A DNA stretch of 64,000 nucleotides from Chaenocephalus aceratus (Eukaryota; Chordata; Actinopteri; Perciformes; Channichthyidae), in the NCBI GenBank assembly GCA_023974075.1, contig JAMFTG010000182.1:55001-119000 (forward strand), in the 5' to 3' direction. A program made the translations under genes and the position numbers. The notes under the pieces are model-generated. The model worked only from the letters and a program-made list of their open reading frames with translations. It did no database searches and was not told the DNA's origin. Positions within the stretch are counted from its first letter, which is position 1, and each line of letters starts with the position of its first letter. Below, piece by piece: positions 8,166-21,953 of this stretch.

Positions 8166-11100
8166 TCTTTTCGATACTTATGTTACTTTCTGCTTCCTGT
8201 GGAGCCACCCGTCATGCCCTCTGCACAGCTTGCTTCTTCACAATAGACAGAACTATGTTCCTCACTATGTCTTCAGTTATTCTGTGGTCTGAATGATCAG
8301 CCTGACGACACGGGGAGCCGCGAGGCCACGCTGAGCCAGGTCCAGGCATGTGTGTCCAGAGGGGTTTGAAAGCCAGTGCTGCCACCTTTTGTCTCTATCG
8401 CACGTTTTTCAATTAACACCAACAATGGAAGCAGCGAGAGGCGGCCCGCAGCTGGGGTTTTCCGTTCGCTACTCACCGAGGATCCCTCGCATGTCTTACC
8501 ACACGACGACGGCTCCGACACGCCTGGCCTTTGGCGGCGCGGAGGGGTTTGTCGCAGCACATGGCAGTGACCTCCCCTGTGCCCCCCCGCCGCCCCCTCG
8601 TGGAATTGATTAGGCGTAATTGGAGGGAGTCAGAAGCCGAGGCAAGTGGCGCTAAATAAATGTGGGTAGTGTTAATTGCAGATTCCCACCGTGCCTGCGT
8701 GTGGCTGCGCGAGGGGTACAGGAACACTTAGCCACCGGCTGACAATGGAGGATTAATTGGACTCCTCCGATGAACATAATTACACTGATTGTTGGGAGAG
8801 ATAAAGCAAAGGTTTTATGAGTGCACTGTCAGCGCTAAGAATCCCATCTCTCTCCCGCCTCTCTATCCCCCTCTCAGAGTCCCCTGCACAAAGTGAATGC
8901 TCCTCGCTCCTCCCTTAGCTGTGAGGGAGTTGAAATCCCCGCTCACAGGGCAGGAGTGGATCACAGGTCCGTGCTCACTGAGCCCTGCCGTGATAACATC
9001 TCTGCAGGGGAACAGTCCAATCTCCTGTTTCCACTACAGTCTCGCCTTTGTGTCCTCGCGCTTTGATTACATCAGTTATCGAGCTTTTATTGGCCGTAAA
9101 TACAAAGGGCAGGAGAGTGGGTCGGCCGGATGGGGGAGCTGCTACGGTACACACGAAGACGGTGGCGATGGGGCATTCTGTCTGCCGTCCATAGTATACC
9201 ATGTGAGTCCAATTGAAGCTCGGGGTCATTCCTGCTCCAAGTGGAGATGATTTGGGAGCCGCAAGCATGACTCAAGCCCGGCCTGTCTTGCAGCAGCAGC
9301 AGCAGCGACGGCTGGTCCTCCAGTGTCAGTCAGGGGCCCGGCAAGCCCCCCCGAAACACTCAGTGAGCTGGGCTACACATAGACACTAACCTCTTGGATG
9401 GTACCCAAGCAGAGACGAGGCCTCTATAGACGGCTTCAAAGCGGAGAGAGAAGAACAATACACTTGACAAGATTCATCAAGAGAGGTTAACCACACATGC
9501 TAGCTGCTACTACACACAGGACATGAGACGATGTGATGCAGGACAGCAAGCGGAGGAATCCAGGAACACGTCCTGGAACGATAATAAGTGATGAAAGATG
9601 GTCTTGAGGCAGAAAGACTTGTCTTAAATTATTTCGAAGGTTTGATTAATTGACCGGTATTCAAAACGTATGTTCAGCGTTTGAAGTGAAGGATGAACGG
9701 TAAGGAAATACGGGGTATGGTTATTTCCATGTGTACGGTTATCTTACTTTAGATTGTACACGTATTGATTTCAGCTGCGGCCATACCTAATGCATCGAAT
9801 TGGATTAAGTGTAATCTATTTCCTTTCAGTTTATTCTCCGGGGTTATCCGTCGCATGTAGTTCACCATTCACTAAACCACCATTGATTAATCCATCATAC
9901 ACGGGATATGATATATTAAAGCACTGCTGGGGCTTGATGTTTAATCTAATAAATAGATACGTTCATAGCCATATCCATCATTTAGGCGTCTTTGAGCATT
10001 AGGAAAAGTGCTACACAAATCCCATGTGTTATTATTATTCGTGCGCCAATCCTTTTCTGAGGTGTGGCAGCACGGTGCCAACTGACCTCACTTGTTTCAC
10101 ACCTCAAAGAACTGGAAACATCTGCACACATGTTGTTTCCATGGACACCTGTCATGTTTCTGCCCTGCTCTGAGAGGGCGAACAATGTTTCTGACCTGAA
10201 CCAAAGACGAGAAAAGTCAGCCGGCTTTCCTGACAGACAAGCCGGCTGCCAGGGGGGTTGGCTGAGCTGAGACGTCTGCCGAGGGCCCAGGGGTCGGAGA
10301 CCTTGACTCCTGCCCCCGCGGTGTGATGGAGAGACTTGGCCTTCCAGCGAGAAAGAGACGGACGCCTCTGCTCAGCGCCGCGGACCCTCGGGGAGACATT
10401 TTGATGCATCGGGTGGAATAAAATGAAGTGGAATCAGCAGCGGTTATTGGTGGAGTGGAGGAGAGTGCTGTCGCCCTCTGGCAACGCTCAACCTCAGGCT
10501 CGCGTTGCCTTCTAGCGTCTGTGGTCGTACCATATGGAGCTCCCACGGTGCCCTGAGAGGAAACGGCCTCTTTTAAGATGTTCTGACAAAACGCTAGCAT
10601 CAACATATCCGTTTAAATTCAGCCGGGCGTATCGCGGGGAAGTGGCTCCCCTTCGAGGAGAACCCGCTGACCTTGGCAGGAAGTCTGAGAGAACACAGCC
10701 GCATTCCTCGCTTTAATGTTTTCCTTTTGCGGCTTATTTTTAACATTCATGTTGTTTTTATGGTCATTGGTTTTCACTCGTGAAGTTATTATAACAGTGT
10801 GTTTCAAAGACAGGCCAGTTGATAGACATGCCGATGACTTCCCCCCCTCCTCTGTTCACCCCCGAGGCTGCTGGGAGCGGCTTGTGAACTCCAGGCTCTG
10901 TAATGAATGGTGTGTGTAGACTGTTTTCTTCATAGGTACTTTATGAACTCGTGGCCCACGGAGAGAGACCTACGGTAGTGCATCGGTTCCAACTGCGCCC
11001 TGTATCCAGCAGGATGCTCGCTGCCTTAGTGGGAACGAAGAAGGGGAAAGCCGCGATCCAACAACCGCTTGGCTGTCGAAGGCCATCTCATCGTTTCGTC

Positions 11101-12328
11101 ATACACGTTGTTTTACCTTGGCCGCCGGGTGGCTCCCACCTGGCCCCCGTGGGGTTTGTGACTACCGAGGGTTGGCCGAGAAGTCACGGCCACAGATTAA
11201 CTCTGCTATTTATGGCCCGAGCCGCCTCCCTGCAGCCCCGGAGAGCGGACATATTGCTCACTTAGCAGGATTACTGGGTGCCGTAATGCCCTAAAGGCCT
11301 GCTTTATGGCAGGCCATAAATGTTCCCAGGGAGAGGCAGCGAGAGTCGGATTGATTAGCGCTCCCGAGGAAAGTCGATCCGTTACCCACGCCCCACTGGG
11401 GAACGCTGTGATGGATGCTTCCGGGAGGTGGAGAGAGGCGCTGAGAGGGAGGGGAGGGCACCGTGCTCAGACCTAGACGTCCCCATAGTGACACAAGATG
11501 GAGGGCCCCCATTGCTCGCAGGGCCGCGGGAGGTTGTCAGGCAGTCACAGAGCTACGGCCCGACGGCCCAGCGGCCCTTTGCCATCCCACTGGCAGACAA
11601 ATGGAGAGGCGACCTTGCCACATGCTGCCATTTCACAAAGTCCCCCTTGACACCTCGCGTCCCCCAGACATCAGTCATTCCAAAAGATAGCCCCCCCCCT
11701 CCCTCTGGGACAATCAATTGCTACAGAAGAAGGTCTGATATATATATCTATCGCTCCCGCTGGCCCTTTGCGAAGATGCATGTCTGTCATGCGTGTGTTG
11801 TACGAGGCAGCAGTATGGACATGTTATGTTGTTTACAGGACATACGAGCCGTGCGGGTCTGAAAGCCATGTTGTCCTGTTGAAAAGCCAACACGTATCTT
11901 CTCTGAACCCGGATGTGTTTGAGCACCGCCCTCCTTGCATGTGCTGTCCCTCAGGTATGGAATGGCATTGAAACTGCCGTGATATAGTGATCGCATTGAA
12001 AGCATCGTAAAAATGATAATGTAATCCTCGACCACTTTCCAGAGAGGACATGTTTAAGGTTGATGTGCATGACATCCGTTTGAAAGCAGATGTCTTCGCT
12101 GTCTAACTTGTGAAGATTATTATCCCTGATGCGTTTTCCTTTTATTAGTCGTTTCCCGTTTGTTTGTCTTGACCTGGAGTAATAACTCTTCGGTGCTGTG
12201 TGGATGTCTCTAATATAGTTTGCAGGCCTGTAGCTCGCTAATGCGTTTCACAGCTTTAGACTCTGCTCCATAAAACAATATGTGTGTCGCTCAGTCCATT
12301 TTTGTATTTGTTCAAACTATGGCGCCTC
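8166..12328. other. Unique non-coding sequence
   Basis: No convincing exon or transposon except a LINE tail near 9985. A short CAG-type run lies near 9293-9306. GC content is moderate and many short frames occur, none with a recognisable domain or with both splice signals. Stretches near 8600-8830 (GGCGTAATTGGAGGG, GAGGATTAATTGG, ACATAATTACACTGATTG) and 9660-9990 look like conserved non-coding DNA, but this is an impression only. Confidence 0.5.
9982..10042 (+). mobile_element. LINE 3' tail
   Basis: GGCGTCTTTGAGCATTAGGA, AAAGTGCTACACAAATCC then TTATTATTATT matches the general pattern of fish LINE ends (a stem-like 'GAGCATT..AAAAGCGCTATATAAAT' followed by ATT repeats). Only the end is present. 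Confidence 0.6.
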
Positions 12329-12800
12329 AATCAATCAATCAATGTTTATTTATACAGCCCAATATCACAAATGTTACATTTCTCTCAGTGGACTTCACAG
12401 TGTGTACAGAATATCAGTATGACAATACGACACCCTCTGTCCTTAGACCCTCTGTCCTTAGACCCTCTGTCCTCAGACCCTCACATCGTACAAGGAAACA
12501 CTTCCGGAGAAAACCCACAGTTTAAAGGGAACATGGGAGAAACCTCAGGGAGAGCAGCAGAGGAGGGATCCCTCTCCCAGGACGGACAGACGTGCAATAG
12601 ATGCCGTGTGTAAATCGAAAAGATAATACATTTGCAACATAGGTAGTCCAGATGTTTGGAAATGCATGTGTGTATAATAGGAAGATGAATCCACGAGGAT
12701 ATCCATCCAGGACCGATGATCCAGGACCACAGCCACGACTCAAGATCCAGCGCTCGCGATCCAGGACTCAGGACCGCAGGATCATCCATGACTCCGGATC
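12329..12800 (+). mobile_element. Dispersed LINE-like repeat (CAATCAATGTTTATTTAT type)
   Basis: Four ATCA repeats lead into TGTTTATTTATACAGCCCAA and TATCACAAATGTTACATTT. CACTTCCGGAGAAAACC, GGGAGAAACCTCAGGGAGAG and GGGATCCCTCTCCCAGGACG follow. This block is a familiar, high-copy teleost repeat. The frames across it are not host genes. A downstream stretch with repeated ATCCAGGAC motifs (12690-12790) seems to belong to it. Confidence 0.65.
12432..12476. repeat. 15-bp tandem repeat, three units
   Basis: Unit ACCCTCTGTCCTTAG occurs at 12432, 12447 and 12462 (last with one change), inside the LINE-like repeat. In-frame length explains the repeated SVLRP residues in the overlapping frame. Confidence 0.95.
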
Positions 12801-14282
<1,482 letters not shown>

Positions 14283-14284
<2 letters not shown>

Positions 14285-14742
14285 TTTGATGTAGGTGATT
14301 TGCAATGAGGGTATATGCATGTGCACATGTGGACATTTGAACATGCACGGTTGGTACAGAAAATACAAAGCAATCTGCACATGTGTAGATGTGTCGAAAT
14401 CGGCATAGACATTTCTCCGGCACGATGAAAGGGGAAATCAAAACGACCTCAGTGCTCCCAGGATTTATGTATCCTTCTTTCTGCTGTTTCAACCAGAGCT
14501 GAAGTGTGCTACATTATTTAGGACCCTGGTAACTCTGGGGAGCGTTCCTGACTGACTTACACTTGCTCTTGGGTTACCCGCAGAACCGCGTTCAGCAGGT
14601 GTTTTCGCTTCGTTCCCCGCTGTGCCTGGACACAGTATGTGGGCTTTGTCCGTGAACAAGTATGGTGGCCGACAGGTGCAAACGCTTAAAGGCCTGAAAC
14701 AGATGAGGAGAAACGCAATGCAGCTTCAAGAACGATGCAAAT
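14283..14742. other. Unique non-coding sequence
   Basis: Nothing recognised apart from ordinary non-coding sequence between the GT array and the LINE fragment. Confidence 0.5.
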
Positions 14743-14819
14743 ATGAAATGCTTGTTGACGTTTGGGGATTATAACGTTGTCCAACTGTTGATGGAAACCC
14801 TCCTAATGTTCCTATCCTA

Positions 14820-16245
14820 TCCTATTCATCTTCCATCCTACATCTGCTCCCTGATCTCACGGAGAACTGTAAGTGGCTACTGCCTGAGATCGCATGCTGT
14901 GGTTTTATTAAATGTGCCAACTGCTAGGACTGTCTTAGGGAAGACGGCTTTCCGCTGTCTTGGAACAGTCTGCAAATTAAACTGAACAATCTGGTGCCAC
15001 TAAATGTTTTAAAGCTCGGTTGGATGCTACTCAATCGGAAGCTATTGGTACCTGCTCATGTGGATAGTTATGTAAATGATGCTTTTGTTGTTCTATTTAT
15101 GTTTTTATGTTTCATGTGGAACTACTTGAGCAGGGGGGTGTACTACGAAGCAGGATTTTCGCTTAGCGGCTAAATTCAGGGGAAAACTCCGGCTTTCCGG
15201 TCCTACGAAGCTGGTTCTCTTTTTAGCAGGCTAGATCTCCATGGTAACTTATGTTTAGCGGCTAACCCGGTCGGGACCAGGTTAGGTTGCAGGCTAAGAG
15301 CTCAACTCAGTGAAAGCACCGCCTGCTGACCAATCAGAGCTCAGTGTGCGGAGTTTAAAGCGATCAAGTCATATTACAGGAGAAAGGAAATGCAGAAAAG
15401 CTGCCGTCGCAGGAAAGACGGCAAAAATCACCGACTGTGTGAACGTGAACATGAATAGAATATCACCTCCATCTTCAGAGCAATCTGACTATTATAACAT
15501 TAGCGTTAAGAAAGCTTACTTAAATATCGGCCACAACATAAGTACCCGGATCAGAGTAACCTTAAGTACAGTCCGCGGCATATCACTTCATAATGTATCA
15601 CATATCTCCTTATCTGAGTCAGCTGAGCCGTATCTGGCCGTGCAACACTCACAGTGTCACATACTGTATGCAGAAGTATTATTTTAAGCAACACATTAAG
15701 TTGACGAAACACTCGAGAGAAATGTAATTGAAGTCAGATCGTGTTTTAGACGGGCAGTGATATCATGAACCTGTTAATGTACGCATTCAAACACTTGTTC
15801 TGTTCCCAGCTGTATTCACCTTGCAGGTGCAGCTCTGAGGCTTTGATCCTGGATCAAGTGTTTAAGTCATGGATGTTTAAAGTTTAACTTCTTCATATGT
15901 CTAATATTAAAGTTGACTTTTCATTCAGGAAGTATGACGCTGCGCTGTCAGTGCGCTTCTCCATGTCTGTGATTGGTCGAATGCTCCAAATACCACCCCT
16001 CTCATGTGAACGCGCACCTAACTAGATAGGACACGGCTGGCTTGAGCGATCCACTTGATAACCAGCGTCGTAGTACCGCTTAGCGAGAGCGCGTATGTTT
16101 TGGATTAGGCCAACCGGCTAACTCAAACATATCCAGGTTCTGTTGAACCAGCTTCGTAGTACAGGCCCCAGGTCTCCCTTGAAAAAGAGATCAATGATCT
16201 CAATGGGATTTATCTGTATAAATAAAGGTTTGAAATGAAATGAAT
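14820..16245 (+). pseudogene. LINE ORF2 C-terminal end and 3' tail, split by a Harbinger element
   Basis: The + strand frame contains HLPSYICSLISRRT, LRSHAVVLLNVPTARTVLGK and TAFRCLGTV. This matches the general C-terminal pattern of fish non-LTR retrotransposon proteins (LPxYLxSLxxRR..LR....L.VP..RT.LGKxAF). A frameshift follows, after which LNNLVPLNVFK-like coding is still visible. The 3' part resumes at 16169 with GGTCTCCCTTGAAAAAGAGA and ends TAAATAAAGGTTTGAAATGA. The Harbinger element at 15134-16168 separates the halves. It is a truncated dead copy. Confidence 0.75.
15134..16168. mobile_element. Non-autonomous PIF/Harbinger-type element
   Basis: Terminal inverted repeats are GGGGGTGTACTACGAAGC and, at the right end, the inverse of GGGCCTGTACTACGAAGC (2 differences in 18). 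CAG flanks both sides (15131-15133 and 16169-16171), a 3-base target duplication as expected for PIF/Harbinger. Sub-terminal TTCGTAGTAC and GCTTAGCGGCTAA motifs recur inside. The + strand frame 15310-15687 (125 aa; contains RKCRKAAVAGKTAKITD) may be a remnant of the accessory Myb-like protein, but that is weak. No transposase is visible. Inserted into a LINE 3' tail. Confidence 0.85.
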
Positions 16246-16354
16246 GTAAGTTTTAACAATGTGATCACATGATGCCTTCCCAGATCTACTGTAAGCTAGC
16301 TAGCTAACATAGCTAACGCAGTCATTTCAAAAAAATACTGACAAAACAAACAAA

Positions 16355-16910
16355 GGCCGTTTCTCAATCGCCAGGATGCTGGCTTGTTAGTCGCGTACTT
16401 CCAAGTCACTTCCTTCAGAAACGAAGCCAGTATGCTTCCAAGCCACGGCTTCGGAAAACGAAGAAGAATGGAACAGGCTAACAAGTGTGCCACTCTCTCT
16501 AATGGTTTCAACATAAACTGTACCGAAAATAAAACCTCACGATATCTATCTAATTATGAACTTGCTTTACTTTCACGGAACACATGTTTGGTGAAAACAA
16601 ACAAATGTAACAAAGTAACATATTTACCAACACATGTTCCACGCCACTACACTTACATTTAAATGTGTGCTGCCTCGGTTCAGCCATTCTCCGCAAGGGT
16701 TTTTGAAATCGGTCCGTGCGCAAAGCATTGTGGGGATTTGAAGGACGCAAAGTCTACCCATGTGCAGCCTCGAAATTTCCCCCAAACCAAGGACGCGGCC
16801 TCGGTGGAATTCCAAGTATGCTGGAGATTGGAACAGCCCTTCGGCGGCACTCGATGACGTCCTTGAAATATTGGCTTGGAAGCCAGTATCCTCGAGATTG
16901 AGAAACGGCC
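16355..16910. mobile_element. DNA transposon, GGCCGTTTCTCAAT family, long form
   Basis: Left end GGCCGTTTCTCAATCGCCAG and right end inverse of GGCCGTTTCTCAATCTCGAG form terminal repeats of about 30 bases (GGATGCTGGCTT / GGATACTGGCTT). AAA flanks each side, a possible 3-base duplication. The right arm contains CACTCGATGACGTCC and TGAAATATTGGCTTGG, homologous to the arms of the foldback at 7978. Frames here are not recognisable as transposase, so it is non-autonomous. Confidence 0.85.
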
Positions 16911-18416
16911 AAAGACAGGTCTCAGTCGTGTGCATCACTTTTAAAATGTCCCTGTTTCGGTTGTGTTGTGCGCTTCTTCTTGCGGTGTTTCATTAACGCC
17001 GCGCTTTTAGTAAATGCTGCACATTGGTTGGTGAGGATGCTTCTTCATTTAATTTGTGTTTATATGCGTCGTTTTTTAAACTGCATTCATCCTTATGGAA
17101 ATGTGTGGGCCGTATGCAGTACCTAAAAATACATGAAGTCACATTTCTTACTTACATTGTTGTCGTAGTTTTAGGTGTGTTAGTTTCACAATGTGTGGTC
17201 TCCCTTTGTCTCTTTAACGCTCGTGTCTTTGACGCTGTGCTATGAGTCACTTTTCTTGTTTAACATTTTAAATCACACGATGGAGGAAAAACGGCCTGTC
17301 ACCCAGATACAGCTGATTACAATGCGTATCAGATACACGCAGATAATTACGGTCGTATTACAAACAGCAGGCGAGATAACACAAAGCCTTTTCACCGTCA
17401 GAATGCGTCGCAGGTGATGAAGAGATAGCGTGTGACGGAACAAATACCCAGGAACTGTTTTTGGTGAAACAAAGCAAGCGTGTCATGAATTTACAAAGCT
17501 GCATACCACAAAGGATTGGTCAATAGATACGGATATCCCCTGCGTGGGTGCTGCCATATCTGAAAAGATCTGGACTTGTATTGAAACCATAACCAGTTTC
17601 GTAGGCTTTTATGCTAACATTGTTTCTGGCATTCTAGTTTAGTGTATTTATACGTAGTTGTTTATTTTCCTGCTAAATGTTTACTTAGGCAGTACTGTCA
17701 GAAAAGCAGCTGGATGCCAGCTGTACGCTTTCAGAAGCCTCTATAAGCTTGGAAGAGCCTCTTTCTCCTCAGCTTACAGGTACGATGTATCACTCCTCAC
17801 ACTCTGAACCGTTGTTGTACTGCTGTTAGTGTTATCTTATGGAGTTGACATAGGCTGGCCCCACGCTGTCACTCATCACATGCCACACCAAGAGAGGCAG
17901 CGCAGGCCAGATGAGAGTGAAGCTATTCACGAAGCACGCTAGGCACGGATCCAAAGAAAAGACACCGGTCCCATGTGAACAGATTTTGAACTTGCCATTA
18001 GATATGAGATATGACAGCTCTTGTGACGTTGGCGTCATACCTTGATGCCGATTGCAGTATCTTGTGTCAGGAAACAAGTGCAGATCAGACAAGACAAAGT
18101 CCATCATACCAGACCAGACACGACTGGAACAGACTCTATTTATAGAGCCCGTTGTTTTTTACAGCGTCACTTTGTCATGCTGGTCAGCGCCTGTCAGATA
18201 AAGCAAGATAAAGTTAAACACTCCAACAGAGTTTAGACATTAATCTTAAATATGATAGTTTTCTAACTGGTTTGGTGAGTAAACCCAGTGTCCCAACATA
18301 AAGCCTTAAGAGAATAGACATTGATAACTCAATATGTGAACGATTCCACACAGAATATCACTGACTTATTCATTGTTATGAGCCTGCTAACTATATTTAA
18401 CCTGGTGGTCGGACAA
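16911..18416. other. Unique non-coding sequence
   Basis: No exon with both splice signals, no recognisable protein and no clear repeat. Confidence 0.5.
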
Positions 18417-19130
18417 TTAAAGATGCCCTATTATGCTTTCTGGGTGTTTTCCCTTCCCTGAAGTGTTTTGTATGCATGTAAATCAGGGGTGTCAAACTCA
18501 AGGCCCGGGGGCCAAATCCGGCCCGCGACTTCATTTTATGTGGCCCCACAAGAGCTTGCAAAGAATATAATATGTTTATTATACGGTTACATGCATTACA
18601 GAAGCACGTTGCCCGTAAACGACATGTCCCACAATGCATCTCAAATTTGACTTTTTCTCAGAATTTGACTTTTTTTCTTCAACATATGCATTTTTTCTCC
18701 AAATTTTACTTTTGTTGTCTTAGAAGTAGCTTTTTCTCAAACATTATTTTTATTTTTTTTTATTTCACTTTCACTTTCAAAATGTCACTTCTGTTTTTTG
18801 CTTTTCTTTTAAAATGATATTGTGACATTCTCACTGAAGAGACTTGCAATTATTACCCTAGACTTCTTCTTTCAGACGTACCCTATCCGATAATAATCCA
18901 ATGCAGATGCAATAATGTAATATAATACATTATTTTATATATATTCAATATTTATATATGTATATTTATATAATCTTAAAGTTACAAGCGGCCCTTTCAG
19001 TGCAACCTTCATGCTGATGTGGCCCGTGATGAAATTGAGTTTGACACCCCTGATGTAAATGGTCTGCAAACGCTAAAACCCCTGTGTTCCCTCCTGAGGG
19101 AGTTTCTCTCGCTGCAGCACATGAGAAAAA
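18417..19130 (+). mobile_element. Foldback repeat (TTAAAGRNGCCCTATTATGC family), split by a hAT element
   Basis: TTAAAGATGCCCTATTATGC then GGTGTTTTCCCTTCCCTGAA and TTTTGTATGCATGTAAAT, interrupted at 18484. The repeat resumes at 19061 with GGTCTGCAAACGCTAAAACC. The same head is at 62630 and, inverted, near 53301. From general knowledge this is a high-copy fish repeat; the other end near 55250-55340 shows it is a foldback. The right limit here is uncertain. Confidence 0.7.
18484..19052 (+). mobile_element. Non-autonomous hAT element, CAGGGGTGTCAAACTCA family
   Basis: Ends are CAGGGGTGTCAAACTCAAGG and the inverse AATTGAGTTTGACACCCCTG. An exact 8-base target duplication ATGTAAAT lies at 18476-18483 and 19053-19060. 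The CAG..CTG ends and 8-base duplication are the hAT signature. GGCCCGGGGGCCAAATCCGG follows the left end. A T-rich internal insertion (about 18650-18830) makes it longer than its sister at 21567. No transposase frame. Confidence 0.95.
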
Positions 19131-20715
19131 TATACGGCTTTTTTAACATTAAAACATGGAAACATGTCACACTAGAGAACACAATACTAATATGAACCTG
19201 AACAAAAAATGTGAATCGTCATCCAATAAAAACATACAATTCACTGAAAAGAAAACCTCTGACTTTAAAGGACACTTATAAAGATCATGCATTATATAAA
19301 GGAATTTATTTTGAGCATTTGTATTACTGCGTCACACCGTCATATTGGATATTAATTTAAACCATGACACGTATATAAAGTATTCGTTTGAAGCCCTGAT
19401 ATATGAACTGGACCCTGACTCCAGTCTTTGTGAGGTAGCCTATCAGAAACCAGAGACCCGCTGACAGTCTGCCTCTCACTGCAGTGCTAATGCTGCTAAG
19501 CAGGCCTGGATGTGCCATCGATCTGACCCAGACGGCCAGGCGTTCACATCCCTGTAAAAACATGCTGTGGATGGAGATGTCGAGCAATGCTCCATGTCAT
19601 GTTTGCTGTGTTAGCTCCCCACGGCCTCCCAGCTCCATTTATCAGGAGTGTTTGCACAAGGGGGTAATTTGTAATATTCGCTCAGGGCTTTGGAGATAGA
19701 GCAGTGGGACAAAGGGTAGGAAGGAGATCAGCAGTTTGTTTTCTTTGGTCATAACTGTAGTGGAAGTTTTATTTCACACTATTATTCCATTTGGTTTGTT
19801 TAGTTTCGCCCCGGCCAGCTAAAAGAAACAAAGGCTTATGAATGAAAGTCACGTGGACTCCATTGGACAGAGATACGGTCGTAGAAACGTCTGCATTTCC
19901 TCGAGCGAGACAATTACAGCATTCTTCTGTAATATTAGCCAACGCAACACTGCCATGTCACATCGCCTTCTCATCACCCCAGCATTCTCCCACATGTTGT
20001 ATATTTAAAGCAACAATCACGTGGGTTGTTCATTGGTTTCCATAAAGAAGGAATACAGGAAAAAGCATCCAAGTGTACACCGCTGAGTGTGTTTAGGTCA
20101 GGAGATACCACCCTCCACTCTGCCAGTTAGAAACCTTGGAGCGGGGAGATGTCGTGACGGACCTTAATAAGACTGGCCTTGCTTTTTCCATTTAGCACTT
20201 TACACTGCAGGACCCGGTCAGAAGGTCGGAGTGAAGCCAGACATTTGTCCTTGAAGAGAGAACATTGCTGTTAAAAGGTTAGGGCATGGCTAATGCACTC
20301 ATTTAGCCCGCCCTGCGAGATACTCTACAATGTCACTTCTCTTTGGGTCCAATCCACTCTAATATCAGCTGCATGCGGGGGCTTATTCGCAACACTATAT
20401 ACTGTGCAATGTTGTATCTTGGCTGGTCTAGTTTTTGCACTGCTGCTGTCCACTACCAAGATAAGGTGGAGATATCTTATTAAACTTAATACTTTTTCGT
20501 TCGACACTTACTTTGTGTATGCTTTCTTGTACTATACGATATACTTTAATGTTCCCATAAAGCGATACGTTCTGGACTCCGTTCTGCACTTCCACAAGAG
20601 ATTAAAATACACACGACATACATAGTACACGATAAAAGACCTGTACATATTAACACATTACTTTTGTACATATACACAGTTCGCATATACACATACTGAC
20701 AATGGCTGTCTGATG
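19131..20715. other. Unique non-coding sequence
   Basis: No gene or clear transposon recognised. Several short frames lack splice context or domain similarity. Confidence 0.5.
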
Positions 20716-20723
20716 GACAACCC

Positions 20724-21380
20724 CAGTGGCGGCGCCAGGGTATGGCTGGGGTAGGCTCCAGCCATACCAAGAAATGGCTTAGCCCCACCATGAACAATGA
20801 TGTTAAAGTTACGATGTTGACACGGATTGCGAAACTATATGGGTCGTGTCCACAACACACAAACTGATCCTGCTGTAACAACAAGTGCACGTTACTGACG
20901 CAATATGGTTGAGACCATTCGGGCTTATGCTAGAAGAGGGGTGCAAGGAATAGTCCAAGTAGTGGGGGAGTTTTATTCACTAAACGTGTGGAAATTCTCT
21001 GGCGTTATAATATCAGCGCGGCCGCGGTCAGATCAAAATGCCTCCGAATGCAATTTGAATTGACCTACAGCCAATCAGAGCAACGACACGTTGGGTCTGC
21101 ATTACTGATGAGATCAGTCAGTGTCCCCATTGGATCTTCAACGTGTACTATCATACGTCACGTTCACAGTGATCCCTTTTTATTTACTACAAGACAAATG
21201 TGCCGTTTTATTTACAGTTCAATTTTGATTGAGACGGGGAAATAATCTAAACCTCACGCGTGGCGTTTCACTGTCAAGAGGGCGATATAGCGTGAATGTT
21301 GCAAATACTGACTTGAGCCCCGCTGTATGGGTTAGCCCTACCGTAGATTACCCAACACAAATACTCTGGCGCCGCCACTG
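20724..21380. mobile_element. Non-autonomous hAT element, CAGTGGCGGCGCCAG termini
   Basis: Perfect 15-base terminal inverted repeats CAGTGGCGGCGCCAG / CTGGCGCCGCCACTG, with an exact 8-base duplication GACAACCC at 20716-20723 and 21381-21388. Inside are sub-terminal AGCCATACC and GGTTAGCCCTACC motifs but no transposase. Length 657 bases. Exact termini and duplication suggest it is relatively young. Confidence 0.96.
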
Positions 21381-21566
21381 GACAACCCTAATGGCCAACA
21401 TGTAAACTTAACATCACATGTTTGTCGAGAAGCTTAATGGACAATGGCAGACATTAGTGTGTGTAAATGCAGTTCAGCTTGTGGTTTACTGAGATTGTAA
21501 CAATTCCAGGTTTTCCATCGCCAGTGTTGTTTGGTTGTTGGTCCGTTAGTGTCCTTAGTCCTACAG

Positions 21567-21945
21567 CAGGGGTGTCAAACTCAATTTCATCGCGGGCCAC
21601 ATTAACATTATGGTTGCACTCAAAGGGCCGGTTGTAACTATATAAATATACATATATAAATATATAATATATATATAATGTATTATATTACATTATTGCC
21701 TCTGAATTTGATTATTATCGGATAGGATAATAACTTAGTCATTAACTACGTTTGGAAGCAGAAGTCTCTTCAATGTCACAAAACGAGATGCATTGTGGGA
21801 CATGTAGTTTATGGGCAACCTGCTTCTGTAAAGTGGCATGTAACCGTATAATAAACGTATTATATTCTTTGCAAGCTCTTGCGGGCCACATGAAATGAAG
21901 TCGCGGGCCAGATTTGGCCCCCGGGCCTTGAGTTTGACACCCCTG
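21567..21945 (-). mobile_element. Non-autonomous hAT element, CAGGGGTGTCAAACTCA family
   Basis: The same family as 18484-19052 in the opposite orientation: the GGCCCGGGGGCCAAAT side is at the right. Exact 8-base duplication TCCTACAG at 21559-21566 and 21946-21953. At 379 bases it lacks the T-rich middle of the sister copy. Confidence 0.96.
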
Positions 21946-21953
21946 TCCTACAG

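Noticed and set aside
15310..15687. 125-codon frame as a host gene
   Set aside because: Lies wholly inside a Harbinger-type element with a clean CAG duplication; at best a transposon relic.
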